Source: Nitrososphaerota archaeon
GTDB lineage: Archaea > Thermoproteota > Nitrososphaeria > Nitrososphaerales > Nitrosopumilaceae
DNA length: 37,754 bases
Direction of reading: 5' to 3'
NCBI GenBank assembly: GCA_028867275.1
Contig: JAGWGU010000013.1
Coordinates: 1-37,754 of the forward strand
Each line of letters begins with the position of its first letter. Positions within the stretch are counted from its first letter, which is position 1. Made by a program: the position numbers and the translations under genes. This document shows positions 1 to 8,306 of the stretch, piece after piece. A model generated the notes under the pieces. It was not told the DNA's origin, did no database searches, and worked only from the letters and a program-made list of their open reading frames with translations.

Positions 1-59
1 GATTGCACACACTTTCTTCAAACTTCGGATAAGATCTTTTGATCAAACCCACATGTTGT

Positions 60-164
60 ATGCGTAACTGGAGGCCTGTGAATCACAAACTGGTATACTA
101 CCAAACATCATCACAAGCGCCGCCTTGCTGTTACGTATGCAAAAGTGGGATCAAATGGAAATAA
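60..164 (+). CDS. possible 34-aa Cys-containing microprotein
   Basis: This is a short open frame with an ATG start that reads MRNWRPVNHKLVYYQ and ends in a Cys-rich tail (CCYVCKSGIKWK). The codons run cleanly to a TAA, and a weak AT-rich element (GATAAGAT, about 28-35) lies about 28 nt upstream of the ATG. I do not recognise the protein. Three Cys within five residues near the C terminus could bind metal, but a frame this short can arise by chance. Reported because the 243 bp before the first clear gene are otherwise empty. Confidence 0.22.
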   Translation: MRNWRPVNHKLVYYQTSSQAPPCCYVCKSGIKWK

Positions 165-214
165 TATAAACCATACACAAGTCTTGTTTTTTTACAATTT
201 TTTTTCCGATCACT

Positions 215-223
215 AATATTAAA
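215..223 (+). promoter_or_regulatory. TATA box of the aminotransferase gene
   Basis: AATATTAAA is centred 25 nt before the TTG at 244. That is the spacing expected if transcription begins at or next to the start codon, and it supports the TTG start. Confidence 0.6.
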
Positions 224-243
224 CAGATTGATACCATATTTGG

Positions 244-1554
244 TTGTCTTCTGCTTTAGATCTGTACAAAAAGCATACAAAAAAGTCTGCCAAGATCTTT
301 GAAAGATCAAAAAAACTCCACATCAATGGCGTGTCACACAACATAAGATTTTTCGAGCCATATCCATTTGTCACAAAAGCTGCAAGAGGGAAGAGCCTCA
401 TAGATGTTGATGGCAACAAGTATACAGACTACTGGATGGGTCATTGGAGTCTGATTTTAGGTCATGCTGCTCCAGAGATTTCAGAGAAGGTCAAAAAACA
501 GATAAGCAATTGTTGGATGCATGGAACCGTAAATGAAAACACGATAGAGTTCTCAGAGGTCATACAGAGTGCAGTTCCAGTTGCAGAAAAAATTCGTTAT
601 GTATCCACAGGAACTGAAGCCACAATGTATGCGACAAGAATTGCAAGGGCAAAGACAGGAAAAAAAATAATTGTAAAAATTGATGGCGGCTGGCACGGAT
701 ACACAACTGATCTGCTAAAGTCAGTCAACTATCCATTTGACCAATCAGAGAGTGCAGGATTGACAGATGAGGCACACATCATTTCTATCCCGTACAACAA
801 TTTGGAAAAATCAATCTCAATTTTGGAATCTGTAAAAAATGATCTTGCAGGAGTTATCATAGAGCCGGTACTTGGAGGTGCAGGCTGCATACCAGCAACA
901 AAGGAATACTTGATAGGAATCCAAGAGTCCATCCACAAAAACAATGCACTCTTTATTTTGGATGAAATTGTCACAGGATTTAGGTTCAGGTTTGGATGTC
1001 TTTACAAAACAATGGGTCTTGACCCTGACATTGTAACACTAGGAAAAATTGTTGGCGGAGGATTTCCAATCGGGGTCATCTGCGGAAAAGACGAGATAAT
1101 GAAAATTACTGATACAAAGTCAAACAAGAGAGTAGACAGATCATATATTGGCGGTGGAACATTTTCTGCAAATCCGATGACAATGACATCAGGCAGAGCA
1201 ATGCTGAAATTTTTAAAGAAAAACTCTGGCCCGGTCTACAAAAAGATTGGAAGGTTAGGAGAAGATGCAAGAAGAGGACTCTCAAAGATATTTCAGGACA
1301 AGGTAACAGTTACTGGCATGGGCTCTCTTTTTATGCCACATTTTCTGGCAAATGGAATAACACAGGTTACAAATGCAGAAGAGGCATCAAGGTGTGATAC
1401 CGAGACACTCAAGAAATATCATTTTGAGCTTATTGCAAAATATGGAATATTTTTCCTGCCAGGAAAACTGGGGGCCATATCCTACGTGCACTCAGAGTCA
1501 GACATCAAGGGTCTGCTTGAAGCTTCAAAGAAATTCGCGGTTTCGTTAAAATAA
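244..1554 (+). CDS. class III aminotransferase, glutamate-1-semialdehyde aminomutase-like
   Basis: 436 aa, a PLP-dependent fold-type I enzyme of the glutamate-1-semialdehyde 2,1-aminomutase (HemL) type. Visible features are STGTEAT (121-127, phosphate/substrate region), DE at 240-241 (contacts the PLP ring) and [13 protein letters not shown] with the Schiff-base lysine K268. Length matches HemL (about 430 aa). HemL isomerises glutamate-1-semialdehyde to 5-aminolevulinate in haem and cobalamin precursor synthesis. No other hem gene is nearby and the N-terminal substrate region ([12 protein letters not shown]) departs from the usual GGVNSPVRAF form, so this may be a paralogue acting on another amino acid. 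The start is TTG at 244, supported by the TATA spacing. Monocistronic. Aminotransferase class III is secure; the substrate is not. Confidence 0.85.
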   Translation: MSSALDLYKKHTKKSAKIFERSKKLHINGVSHNIRFFEPYPFVTKAARGKSLIDVDGNKYTDYWMGHWSLILGHAAPEISEKVKKQISNCWMHGTVNENTIEFSEVIQSAVPVAEKIRYVSTGTEATMYATRIARAKTGKKIIVKIDGGWHGYTTDLLKSVNYPFDQSESAGLTDEAHIISIPYNNLEKSISILESVKNDLAGVIIEPVLGGAGCIPATKEYLIGIQESIHKNNALFILDEIVTGFRFRFGCLYKTMGLDPDIVTLGKIVGGGFPIGVICGKDEIMKITDTKSNKRVDRSYIGGGTFSANPMTMTSGRAMLKFLKKNSGPVYKKIGRLGEDARRGLSKIFQDKVTVTGMGSLFMPHFLANGITQVTNAEEASRCDTETLKKYHFELIAKYGIFFLPGKLGAISYVHSESDIKGLLEASKKFAVSLK

Positions 1555-1596
1555 TTAGCCAAACCCGTTAACTAGCCAGATAGCAAATTTCACTTT

Positions 1597-2091
1597 ATGC
1601 TCAAAATAGCAATAGTTGCAGCAATCATAATTTTGCTTGCTCCAATGGCAACATCCTCCTTTGCTCAAGAGTACAAGACCATTTCAGGTGTTGGAAAAAA
1701 TGCAGGGGACGGAGCTACAACATTTGATGTGCAGTATTCTTCCATCAAAGATATCGTAAGCTCATCAGTTAGTGTAAAAGACAAGTCAGTAGATTTTGTT
1801 CTTGTAGGCAAGGCTGACACAAACAGCACGCTTGTTCTAAAATTACCAACTGGGTTGATTAGCGGTCCATTTATTGGAGTTTTCGAAGATGGTCAGATAA
1901 TAACAAACTACACCACAACAGACGAGTCAGGAGATACAATAGTATCAATACCAATCACCCCACTTGCTGAAAATATCTCTATCGTTGGAACAACTGTAGT
2001 ACCAGAATTCGGACCAGTAGCTGCCATAGTTTTAGCAATCTCCATTGTAGCAATAGTGACAGTTACAAGACTTAGACCAATTCACCTGTAA
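1597..2091 (+). CDS. PEFG-CTERM surface protein
   Basis: 164 aa. It has an N-terminal signal peptide (about 1-23, ending SSFAQ), a roughly 110-residue extracytoplasmic domain, and a C-terminal sorting signal: the motif VPEFG, a hydrophobic helix and a basic tail (TRLRPIHL). PEFG-CTERM tails are known in thaumarchaea and are thought to be processed by a dedicated archaeosortase-type enzyme, so the mature protein is probably attached at the cell surface. The segment just before PEFG (IVGTTVVPEFG) closely resembles the ends of the proteins at 12212-13117 and 32643-33155. No enzymatic residues are apparent; a structural or adhesive role is inference. The gene stands alone, 42 nt after the aminotransferase. 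Confidence 0.85.
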   Translation: MLKIAIVAAIIILLAPMATSSFAQEYKTISGVGKNAGDGATTFDVQYSSIKDIVSSSVSVKDKSVDFVLVGKADTNSTLVLKLPTGLISGPFIGVFEDGQIITNYTTTDESGDTIVSIPITPLAENISIVGTTVVPEFGPVAAIVLAISIVAIVTVTRLRPIHL

Positions 2092-2127
2092 GATACAGTG
2101 TATTGGAAAATCTTCTTATTTTATCTC

Positions 2128-2841
2128 TCAAGCAGAATAGCTCTGATCAGGATCAAAACGTTTTCCATGACTATGGGATTCTACATCTTTTGCCATAGAA
2201 TCAAACTCTGATGTGTCACCAAACTTGCGGTAAGTCATTTTTTCAAGTGTCTTGATTATACTCTTGGAAGATCTATACTGTGGAAGCTTGGGCTGGTTCA
2301 ACTCTGCATACAATCCAATTCCCTGTATACCATTCATCTTTGCAAATCCAAGTATCAATCCATTAAATCCAGTAATTATAGAAGCTTCAGGAGTAGTCAG
2401 GATTCCAAGTTTTCGGACCTGCTCTGTAAGTTCTTTTGATGTAGTAGTAACAAATGTCTTCGGCTCTCCCTCAATTGAGTTTTTTGTGTGAAACCCACCA
2501 AGTGTGTAGATGAACCGTACAGAATATTTTTTTGCAACATCAATGACATCTTGGCACAAGACGTTTAGCTCTTCAGTAGAAGAGGGCTGTCCAGATCCAC
2601 CTCCAAATACAATTATGTCTTTTGCATATCGATAGTCCCATTTTTCTTCCGGGATGTCAATATATCCACCATTATCAATGACATATGCAGGATATGATGG
2701 CTGCACTTCACGAAATACTGTTGTATTTAGATTTGAATTGATAAAGTCAATCACGATGCTTCCAACGTCTCCCATGTCTTGCATGGCTGCAATCAAGAGA
2801 GGTTTTGAGACATCAGGTTCACCCTTTTGGACAAAATCCAC
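2128..2841 (-). CDS. PAC2 family protein (proteasome-assembly-chaperone-like)
   Basis: 237 aa with the archaeal PAC2 (DUF75) pattern. The N terminus carries LLIAAMQDMGDVGSIVIDF, followed by YPAYVIDNGG, IIVFGGGSGQP, FIYTLGGFHT and a Gly-rich stretch around IITGFNGLILG. Relatives in eukaryotes help assemble the 20S proteasome alpha ring; archaeal members are widespread but their role is not settled. The start is GTG at 2841, with an AT-rich TTAATCAT element about 25 nt upstream. The C-terminal tail is hydrophilic and His/Ser-rich. It is convergent with the PEFG gene (36 nt between stops) and stands alone on its strand. Confidence 0.85.
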   Translation of the reverse strand: MDFVQKGEPDVSKPLLIAAMQDMGDVGSIVIDFINSNLNTTVFREVQPSYPAYVIDNGGYIDIPEEKWDYRYAKDIIVFGGGSGQPSSTEELNVLCQDVIDVAKKYSVRFIYTLGGFHTKNSIEGEPKTFVTTTSKELTEQVRKLGILTTPEASIITGFNGLILGFAKMNGIQGIGLYAELNQPKLPQYRSSKSIIKTLEKMTYRKFGDTSEFDSMAKDVESHSHGKRFDPDQSYSA

Positions 2842-2954
2842 ACTAATCCTTTAGCGTTTTATGATTAATACTTGTCTCTATCATACTGTTTTTCCTTCTG
2901 AATATAGTCAGATCTTGGCGAGCGATTATTTACTAGTCACCCTAGGAAGTTTTA

Positions 2955-3527
2955 ATGAAAGACAAGGAATCTGATCCTTTTAGTACATATCAAGAAAACA
3001 AGGTGCTCCTCAATTCAATTTTCATGAGAGATAAGATGACAAAATATTCCAAACAGTTGGTTGATAATTATTTTAGTGCATTGCTCAAGGCGCATGAAAA
3101 AATAGAGATGACTCGAGATCCATTGGAACTAGGCATGATCCAGGATATAGTTTCAGACTACCTCAAGGACATGCAATGGCATGTAAAATACGATGCATCA
3201 CACTCTGACTTTGATCCCCAGTATAGATTTGATCTTGTTGCAAGAAAAGAAAAAAGAACCATAGTCATCCTTGTCCAGCCTGAGATTACAAAAAAATCCA
3301 TACTAGACATTCAAAAAGAGATCTTTGACGCCAAAAAAGAAATGCCAAGTACCAGGGTGCTAGTTGCTACAGACATTTTGGAATTGCCATACATTTTGCA
3401 AAAGGGTGCACTAGCAGGTTTTATTTCAGACATGGCAAAAAAACATAAACTTGGAATACTTTTTGTTGATAAAAATTTGGACTATCAAGAAACATGGCTT
3501 GTACCATCAGAATTTTTGTATGTCTAG
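2955..3527 (+). CDS. conserved thaumarchaeal protein, nuclease-fold-like?
   Basis: 190 aa, cytoplasmic, no membrane segment. The N-terminal half is helical and charged (1-80). The C-terminal half alternates strands and helices: FDLVARKEKRTIVILVQPEI (about 96-115), then TRVLVATDIL and KLGILFVDK. The Asp-strand-turn-strand layout recalls the PD-(D/E)XK nuclease core, but the expected E-x-K is absent (V-x-Q instead), so any such fold would probably be catalytically dead. I do not recognise the family. ATG start with an ATTATTTAC element centred about 26 nt upstream. It lies between the PAC2 gene (divergent) and TFIIB (same strand, 80-nt gap with room for its own promoter). Confidence 0.75.
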   Translation: MKDKESDPFSTYQENKVLLNSIFMRDKMTKYSKQLVDNYFSALLKAHEKIEMTRDPLELGMIQDIVSDYLKDMQWHVKYDASHSDFDPQYRFDLVARKEKRTIVILVQPEITKKSILDIQKEIFDAKKEMPSTRVLVATDILELPYILQKGALAGFISDMAKKHKLGILFVDKNLDYQETWLVPSEFLYV

Positions 3528-3607
3528 ATAAGTTCAGAACACTACAAATTACATCTGAAAGAATAGCTGGGTTATTATTGAATGGCGTCTGAATATGGGT
3601 GTAACTT

Positions 3608-4558
3608 ATGGTAATACAGAGCGCAGCATTGAATACACGATGTGCAAGATGTGGAAAAGCCAAGATGTTAACAGATGGCACTACAGGTGAACGATTTTGT
3701 GGTGGATGTGGGTTTGTGATAAACGAAGTTGTAAATGACTTGGGTCCTGAGAGACAGTCATTTTCAAAAGAACAGTTCGAAGACAGGGCAAGAACTGGTG
3801 TTCCAACATCTCTTGCAATGCACGACATGGGACTTGCTACAGTAATTGGACAGGCAAACAAGGACTCGACCGGAAAACCATTATCAGCATCAATGAAAAA
3901 TACAATCACCCGCCTTAGAACATGGGACAATAGAAGTCAAGTCCATGAGGCAACTGAGAGAAATTGCAGACAGGCATTCAGCGAGCTCAGTAGATTAAAA
4001 GACAAACTTGCATTATCAGATGCAGTAGTTGAAAAGACTGCATATGTTTACAGAAAAGCATTAGAGAAAGGATTGGCAAAAGGCAGATCAATTCCAGGAC
4101 TAATTGCTGCTGCATTGTATTTATCATGTAGAGAGACAGGTACTCCCAGAACACTAAATGAAGTTGCAAGAAGGATCAATGTAAAAAAGAAAGACGTCTC
4201 AAGGTGCTACAGACTATTACTGCAAGAGCTTGACATGACAATGCCAGTATTGGACCCGATAAAATGTATGTCAAGAATTGCAAGCGAGTCAGGCCTTAGT
4301 GAAAAAGTAAAACGTGAGGCGCTCAAGATTTTAGAAAAGGCAAATGAGAAAGAGATCTCAGCAGGAAAGGATCCAATGGGACTTGCAGCTGCTGCATTGT
4401 ACTTGTCTTGTGTAATACATGGAGACAATACAACTCAAAAAGTAATTGCAGTTGCAGCAGGAGTAACTGAAGTAACCATACGAAACAGGTACAAGGGACT
4501 GCGCGAACTTTTAGACATCCAAGTTCCTGACAAGAAGACAAAATTAGATTTGACTTGA
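3608..4558 (+). CDS. tfb: transcription initiation factor IIB (TFB)
   Basis: 316 aa, the standard archaeal TFB length. The N-terminal zinc ribbon has C12-x2-C15 and C31-x2-C34. A B-reader/linker follows (GPERQSFSKEQFEDRARTG, about 46-64, and MHDMGLATVIG), then two cyclin repeats (about 110-200 and 210-300), the second ending in an HTH (VTEVTIRNRYKGL). TFB bridges TBP on the TATA box and RNA polymerase, and loads the template strand into the active site. Thaumarchaea usually carry several TFBs; a second one lies at 9197-10117. The chosen ATG gives the normal short N terminus before the first Cys. Confidence 0.97.
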   Translation: MVIQSAALNTRCARCGKAKMLTDGTTGERFCGGCGFVINEVVNDLGPERQSFSKEQFEDRARTGVPTSLAMHDMGLATVIGQANKDSTGKPLSASMKNTITRLRTWDNRSQVHEATERNCRQAFSELSRLKDKLALSDAVVEKTAYVYRKALEKGLAKGRSIPGLIAAALYLSCRETGTPRTLNEVARRINVKKKDVSRCYRLLLQELDMTMPVLDPIKCMSRIASESGLSEKVKREALKILEKANEKEISAGKDPMGLAAAALYLSCVIHGDNTTQKVIAVAAGVTEVTIRNRYKGLRELLDIQVPDKKTKLDLT

Positions 4559-4561
4559 AGA

Positions 4562-6811
4562 TTACCTAAAGTGAGATATAGCTACCTTTTGTCCAACCTT
4601 TAGTTCCTTTTGGATCTTGACTTTCTTTACCGCTTCCTCAAAGTCTCGCATCTTTACTTTTGCAACCTCCACCTGCTTTTCTGCCTCCTTTGGATCTGGA
4701 TACTTGTCAACAAAGTTATGCAGCACAATGGATGCAGCAGTATTTGCAATTGCGGCAACGTCTGCTCCGCTCATGCCGTCTGTCATCTCTGCAATCTTTG
4801 CCAAGTCAACATAGTCTTCATTTAGTCCGTTTGGTGTTCCCATCTCTTTTTCAATCGGAATGTTTTTGGAGCTTATCTCCAATATCTTCAATCTTCCTTC
4901 CTTGTCCGGAATTGGGACCACAATGATTTTATCAAATCTACCTGGTCTGAGCAATGCAGGGTCTATCATGTCTGCCCTGTTTGTAGCAGCAATAACCACT
5001 ACACCGTTTAGTGATGTAATTCCATCCATTTCTGTTAGCAATTGGCTGACAACTTTTTCTGTTGTTGCACTCTCACCCATTCCACGGATGGGTGCAATGG
5101 AATCTACCTCATCGAAAAATATTACACATGGTGATGACTGTCTTGCCCTTCGAAATATCTCTCTGATTCCTCGCTCTGATTCGCCTATCCACTTGGACAA
5201 TAACTCAGGACCTTTTACTGAGATGAAATTTGCCTCACTCTCTGTTGCAACTGCCTTTGCTAATAGTGTCTTTCCTGTTCCGCTTGGTCCATGCAGCAAG
5301 ATACCTCTTGGCATTCTATATCCAAGTTGTGAATAAAGACCAGGATATTTCATCGGCCATTCCACAGCCTCCTGCAGTTCTCGTTTCACATTTTCAAGTC
5401 CGCCTATTTCAGTCCATTTGATATCAGGCGTCTCTATGTACACTTCACGCATTCCAGCAGGAGTCACATCTCTGAATGCAAGTTGATAATCTTCAGCATT
5501 TACAATTAGTTTGTCAAGTGTTTCCGGCGGAATTTTCTCATCAGACAAGTTAATCTCTGGCAATAGCCTTCTCAAACATTTCATTGCAGCTTCTTTGCAT
5601 AGATACTCCAGATCAGCCCCCACATATCCATGACTAGAGCCTGCAATTTTTTCCAAGTTGATATCTTCACTTAGTGGCATATTTCTTGTGTGGATTAACA
5701 AAATCTCTAGTCGTCCTTTCTTGTCAGGTACCTTGATCTCAATTTCTCTGTCAAATCTACCAGGTCTCCTAAGAGCTGGGTCCAGTGCATTTGGTCTGTT
5801 GGTTGCTGCAATAACAATTACCTTGCCTCTTCCTTCAAGACCATCCATTAATGATAACATTTGTGAAACAACTCTTCTTTCTACTTCTCCTGTCACCTCT
5901 TCTCTTTTTGGTGCAATCGAATCAATCTCATCGACGAAAATAATTGAGGGCGCCTTTTCTTTTGCCTCCTTGAATATTTCACGCAGTCTTGCTTCACTTT
6001 CTCCGTAAAACTTGCTCATTATCTCAGGACCAGATATACTGATAAAATGAGCATTAGTTTCATTTGCAACGGCTTTTGCAAGCAGCGTCTTTCCTGTTCC
6101 AGGTACACCATATAGTAACACACCCTTTGGAGCTTCAACTCCTAATTTTTCAAATATTTCAGGATGTCGCATTGGTAGTTCAATCATCTCTCGTACTTTT
6201 CTGATTTCATCAGACATTCCTCCAATGTCTTCGTATGACACTTGGGGTACTCCGCGCAAGCTCTCACCTTTTTCAGCAATATGAAACTCTGTCTTTGGAG
6301 TTACAAGAACCGCATCAGATGCAGGAGTTATTCCAATTACCTGAAATGTCAGCCTTCCACCAAAGTATGGCACCATGATATTATCACCTTTTACAAGCGG
6401 AATATTTTCTAGAGAATCTGTAAGATATCTTTCATCAATAGGAGGTATGGAATCAAGTGGTGCGACTATGACTTTTTCTGCAGGTACGGTCTTTATTTTT
6501 CGTACAGTGACAGTATCGCCAATTCCTACACCGGTATTGTTTCTGCCCAGTCCATCCACTCGGATAATTCCTTTTCCTTCATCAGATGGGTATAGTGGAA
6601 GACATCGCGCCACAGATCTTCGCTTGCCTGTAATTTCCAAAATATCACCAGTTGATGCTCCAAGTGCATCCATGGACTCGTAATCAATGCGTGTGACACC
6701 CCGGCCTACATCACGGGTGTACGCTTCCAATATTTTCAGTTGAACAGAATTTTGGGCTATGAATATACTTGGAAGGTATGTCTTGTTATACCTTTGGAAT
6801 CTTGGGTCCAT
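4562..6811 (-). CDS. cdc48: CDC48/VCP-type AAA ATPase
   Basis: About 750 aa with an N domain followed by two AAA modules. Numbering from the longest frame (TTG at 6850): D1 Walker A GVPGTGKT (248-255) and Walker B IIFVDEID (about 303-310); D2 Walker A GPSGTGKT (521-528) and Walker B VIFFDEVD (about 576-583); arginine-finger regions in [19 protein letters not shown] and its D2 counterpart. The hexamer unfolds proteins, feeding the 20S proteasome or remodelling complexes. D1 has Val where GPPGTGKT is commonest. The start is uncertain: TTG 6850, ATG 6811, or further in, because homology to the usual N terminus begins only at [18 protein letters not shown]-like GTTTAAAAAT at 6821-6830 sits too close to 6811 for standard leaderless spacing. 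Convergent with tfb (4-nt gap). Confidence 0.96.
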   Translation of the reverse strand: MDPRFQRYNKTYLPSIFIAQNSVQLKILEAYTRDVGRGVTRIDYESMDALGASTGDILEITGKRRSVARCLPLYPSDEGKGIIRVDGLGRNNTGVGIGDTVTVRKIKTVPAEKVIVAPLDSIPPIDERYLTDSLENIPLVKGDNIMVPYFGGRLTFQVIGITPASDAVLVTPKTEFHIAEKGESLRGVPQVSYEDIGGMSDEIRKVREMIELPMRHPEIFEKLGVEAPKGVLLYGVPGTGKTLLAKAVANETNAHFISISGPEIMSKFYGESEARLREIFKEAKEKAPSIIFVDEIDSIAPKREEVTGEVERRVVSQMLSLMDGLEGRGKVIVIAATNRPNALDPALRRPGRFDREIEIKVPDKKGRLEILLIHTRNMPLSEDINLEKIAGSSHGYVGADLEYLCKEAAMKCLRRLLPEINLSDEKIPPETLDKLIVNAEDYQLAFRDVTPAGMREVYIETPDIKWTEIGGLENVKRELQEAVEWPMKYPGLYSQLGYRMPRGILLHGPSGTGKTLLAKAVATESEANFISVKGPELLSKWIGESERGIREIFRRARQSSPCVIFFDEVDSIAPIRGMGESATTEKVVSQLLTEMDGITSLNGVVVIAATNRADMIDPALLRPGRFDKIIVVPIPDKEGRLKILEISSKNIPIEKEMGTPNGLNEDYVDLAKIAEMTDGMSGADVAAIANTAASIVLHNFVDKYPDPKEAEKQVEVAKVKMRDFEEAVKKVKIQKELKVGQKVAISHFR

Positions 6812-6897
6812 AAAAGGCAAATTTTTAAACCTTGATCGGTAAGAAGACAAGAAATCTATCTCAGAAACATACTGTTACGTCATAGACAATCAAGAAC

Positions 6898-6905
6898 TTT
6901 TATAC
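6898..6905 (+). promoter_or_regulatory. TATA box for the 83-aa gene
   Basis: TTTTATAC is centred about 28 nt before the TTG at 6930, fitting a leaderless transcript and supporting that start. Confidence 0.55.
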
Positions 6906-6929
6906 TGTAAATACAGTTCCAAGATTGAA

Positions 6930-7181
6930 TTGGATGCATATCTTGAAGAAGAATTGTATGACCTCATAACTTACTGCATTCAAAATTCAGATGCTTCAGA
7001 TTATGCTACCAAGGAAGATAGAATCAAAGAGATAGGCCATGAACTATTTACAGATGGCGGTGTTGATGCACTTGAGAACATGTACTTTTCAATAGAACAT
7101 AGGGTAAGAGAGGAGATTTCAAAAGATGCCAAACCGTATCGTTCCCTTTGGAATGGCATTTCTAGCGAGTGGAATTACTAG
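6930..7181 (+). CDS. small acidic protein of unknown function
   Basis: 83 aa, rich in Asp/Glu, predicted all-helical and soluble, with no Cys pair or membrane segment. It opens DAYLEEELYDLITYCIQNS. Start TTG at 6930, chosen because a TATA box lies at the right distance and no ATG is in frame. Its TAG stop overlaps head-on, in a shared CTAG, with the stop of the 37-aa gene on the other strand. I do not recognise the family; it is probably a lineage-specific protein. Confidence 0.6.
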   Translation: MDAYLEEELYDLITYCIQNSDASDYATKEDRIKEIGHELFTDGGVDALENMYFSIEHRVREEISKDAKPYRSLWNGISSEWNY

Positions 7182-7291
7182 GCGACTGCAGCAAGTGGTT
7201 TCTCTTTTACAGGCTCTTGCATCTCTTTTCTTGCTCTAGCCAGTGCCATTCTCAGATGCTCTATTTCGATTTCATCAATCATTTCGCACAT
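7178..7291 (-). CDS. 37-aa conserved-looking microprotein
   Basis: A short reading frame starting ATG 7291, or more likely the in-frame ATG at 7282. It reads MIDEIEIEHLRMALARAR from the second Met, followed by a Lys/Glu-rich tail and AAVA. The sequence has strong heptad-like helix character (one amphipathic helix of about 20 residues). An AT-rich TATA-like run (TTTTTTATAAAAT, about 7295-7312) lies upstream; leaderless spacing favours the second Met. Its stop shares the four bases CTAG with the stop of the gene at 6930-7181. No function can be assigned. Confidence 0.55.
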   Translation of the reverse strand: MCEMIDEIEIEHLRMALARARKEMQEPVKEKPLAAVA

Positions 7292-7335
7292 GTCTATTTT
7301 ATAAAAAATTGTGATACTTAAGAGATGTGTATCAT

Positions 7336-7989
7336 TTATGCAAATGATCTCTTTGATTCAGGATTATTTACTGATTTGAGATTTGAGCAATAATCAATCC
7401 ACTGATGTATAAACGATATCTCCTTGTCTCCATGCAGATAACACCCAATTACATTTTTGCCATCTACAAGTAATGGGAAATCTACAATGAATTTTTCCTG
7501 CTCATCTACTTTTCTAAAGTATGTCGGTCTAAGTCCCATAGAGTATAACTCAATCACATACTCAAACGGATTGACCCCGCCAAATTTTTCCTTGACTGAT
7601 TCAAACACTGCATATCTTGCAGCATATTTGGCTGCATCCCGTGCTGCATCTCTTGCTGTCTCTCCTGAAACAAACTCACTTCCATACCACCCGTAATTAT
7701 TGCGAGCAGCACTACTTGCTTCTTTCCAGGCAGCGTTCCATGCGGAATCCCAAGTGTTGGATTTGTCGGAGTTTAATGCTGCGACTCGTGCCAGATCCCA
7801 AAGTGAGTCTGCTGCATGTTGCAGTGTATCATTGTCTTTCTTCCAAGGCATCAACGCCCTGGCATATTTGTCCACAATCTCTTCTACCTTCGGCAACAGA
7901 GAGTTTGCATCTGCAATGGATCGTGCGGGAGTAAAATATTTGATTGACTGTAACTTGGAAATTTGTGAGTCAGTATTTGCTTGTGTCAT
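7336..7989 (-). CDS. Ala/Trp-rich repeat protein, unknown function
   Basis: 217 aa, soluble. The centre (about 60-135) is a run of short Ala-rich repeats: WDLARVAALN, WDSAWNAAWKEASSAARN, then ARDAARDAAKYAARYA. These look like stacked pentad/heptad helices. The C-terminal third is a different alpha/beta segment (PLLVDGKNVIGCYLHGDKE) ending near HQWIDYCSN. I do not recognise the family; similar Ala-rich helical repeats occur in scattered bacterial and archaeal proteins without a shared role. ATG at 7989 is supported by a TATA box (ATATAAAA) centred about 25 nt upstream, which itself overlaps the end of the neighbouring 57-aa gene. Confidence 0.75.
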   Translation of the reverse strand: MTQANTDSQISKLQSIKYFTPARSIADANSLLPKVEEIVDKYARALMPWKKDNDTLQHAADSLWDLARVAALNSDKSNTWDSAWNAAWKEASSAARNNYGWYGSEFVSGETARDAARDAAKYAARYAVFESVKEKFGGVNPFEYVIELYSMGLRPTYFRKVDEQEKFIVDFPLLVDGKNVIGCYLHGDKEISFIHQWIDYCSNLKSVNNPESKRSFA

Positions 7990-8008
7990 TAGTATTCAAA
8001 AATTTCTG

Positions 8009-8018
8009 GGTTTTATAT
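8009..8018 (-). promoter_or_regulatory. TATA box for the Ala-rich protein gene
   Basis: On the minus strand this reads ATATAAAACC, centred about 25 nt before the ATG at 7989. It touches the stop codon of the upstream 57-aa gene, so the two genes are separately transcribed although only about 28 nt apart. Confidence 0.6.
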
Positions 8019-8191
8019 TAATCTGTTTTTTTACGCTCATAAAATTTTTCAGGCGGTTCTTGTCTGTCCTTTTTGCGCCCTGGCAGATACAACTTGGCAA
8101 CTGCTCCCATCATGAATCCTCCAACAACTACTATGGCAATTCCACTTATGACTAGTACCAGAACTCTCCCAATTGCTTTGAGTATTGCCAT
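8018..8191 (-). CDS. 57-aa single-pass membrane microprotein
   Basis: ATG start, reading MAILKAIGRV then a hydrophobic helix (about 8-33, LVLVISGIAIVVVGGF), then a basic, hydrophilic tail (YLPGRKKDRQEPPEKFYERK). The layout (short N terminus, one transmembrane helix, charged tail) is that of a small membrane subunit or regulator, and synthesis by chance is unlikely given the sharp hydrophobic/charged partition. A TATA-like CATATTTACC lies about 26 nt upstream and a perfect 12-bp palindrome sits between it and the ATG. Function unknown. Confidence 0.6.
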   Translation of the reverse strand: MAILKAIGRVLVLVISGIAIVVVGGFMMGAVAKLYLPGRKKDRQEPPEKFYERKKTD

Positions 8192-8199
8192 GTCATTAT

Positions 8200-8211
8200 A
8201 GTAGTACTACT
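8200..8211. promoter_or_regulatory. 12-bp perfect palindrome, operator-like
   Basis: AGTAGTACTACT reads identically on both strands and lies 9 bp upstream of the ATG at 8191, between a TATA-like element and the predicted transcription start. That is where archaeal repressors commonly bind. No ligand or regulator can be named. Confidence 0.4.
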
Positions 8212-8306
8212 GGTAAATATGGATTGATCACTTGATATGGTCTCTGAATTTTGCAATAAAAAATCTCTTTTCACGGCATCACAGGCGCCAAGCGTAGAGT
8301 GTGTTT

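Noticed and set aside
1-52. Minus-strand frame GTG 52 reading MGLIKRSYPKFEESVCN off the left edge
   Set aside because: Only 17 codons are visible, there is no TATA box at the right spacing and no recognisable motif; it may be the start of a real gene outside the window but cannot be supported.
177-187. ACAAG-t-CTTGT near-palindrome followed by T-runs
   Set aside because: The loop is one base, so it cannot form a hairpin; the T-runs may be a terminator of an upstream gene but nothing visible needs one.
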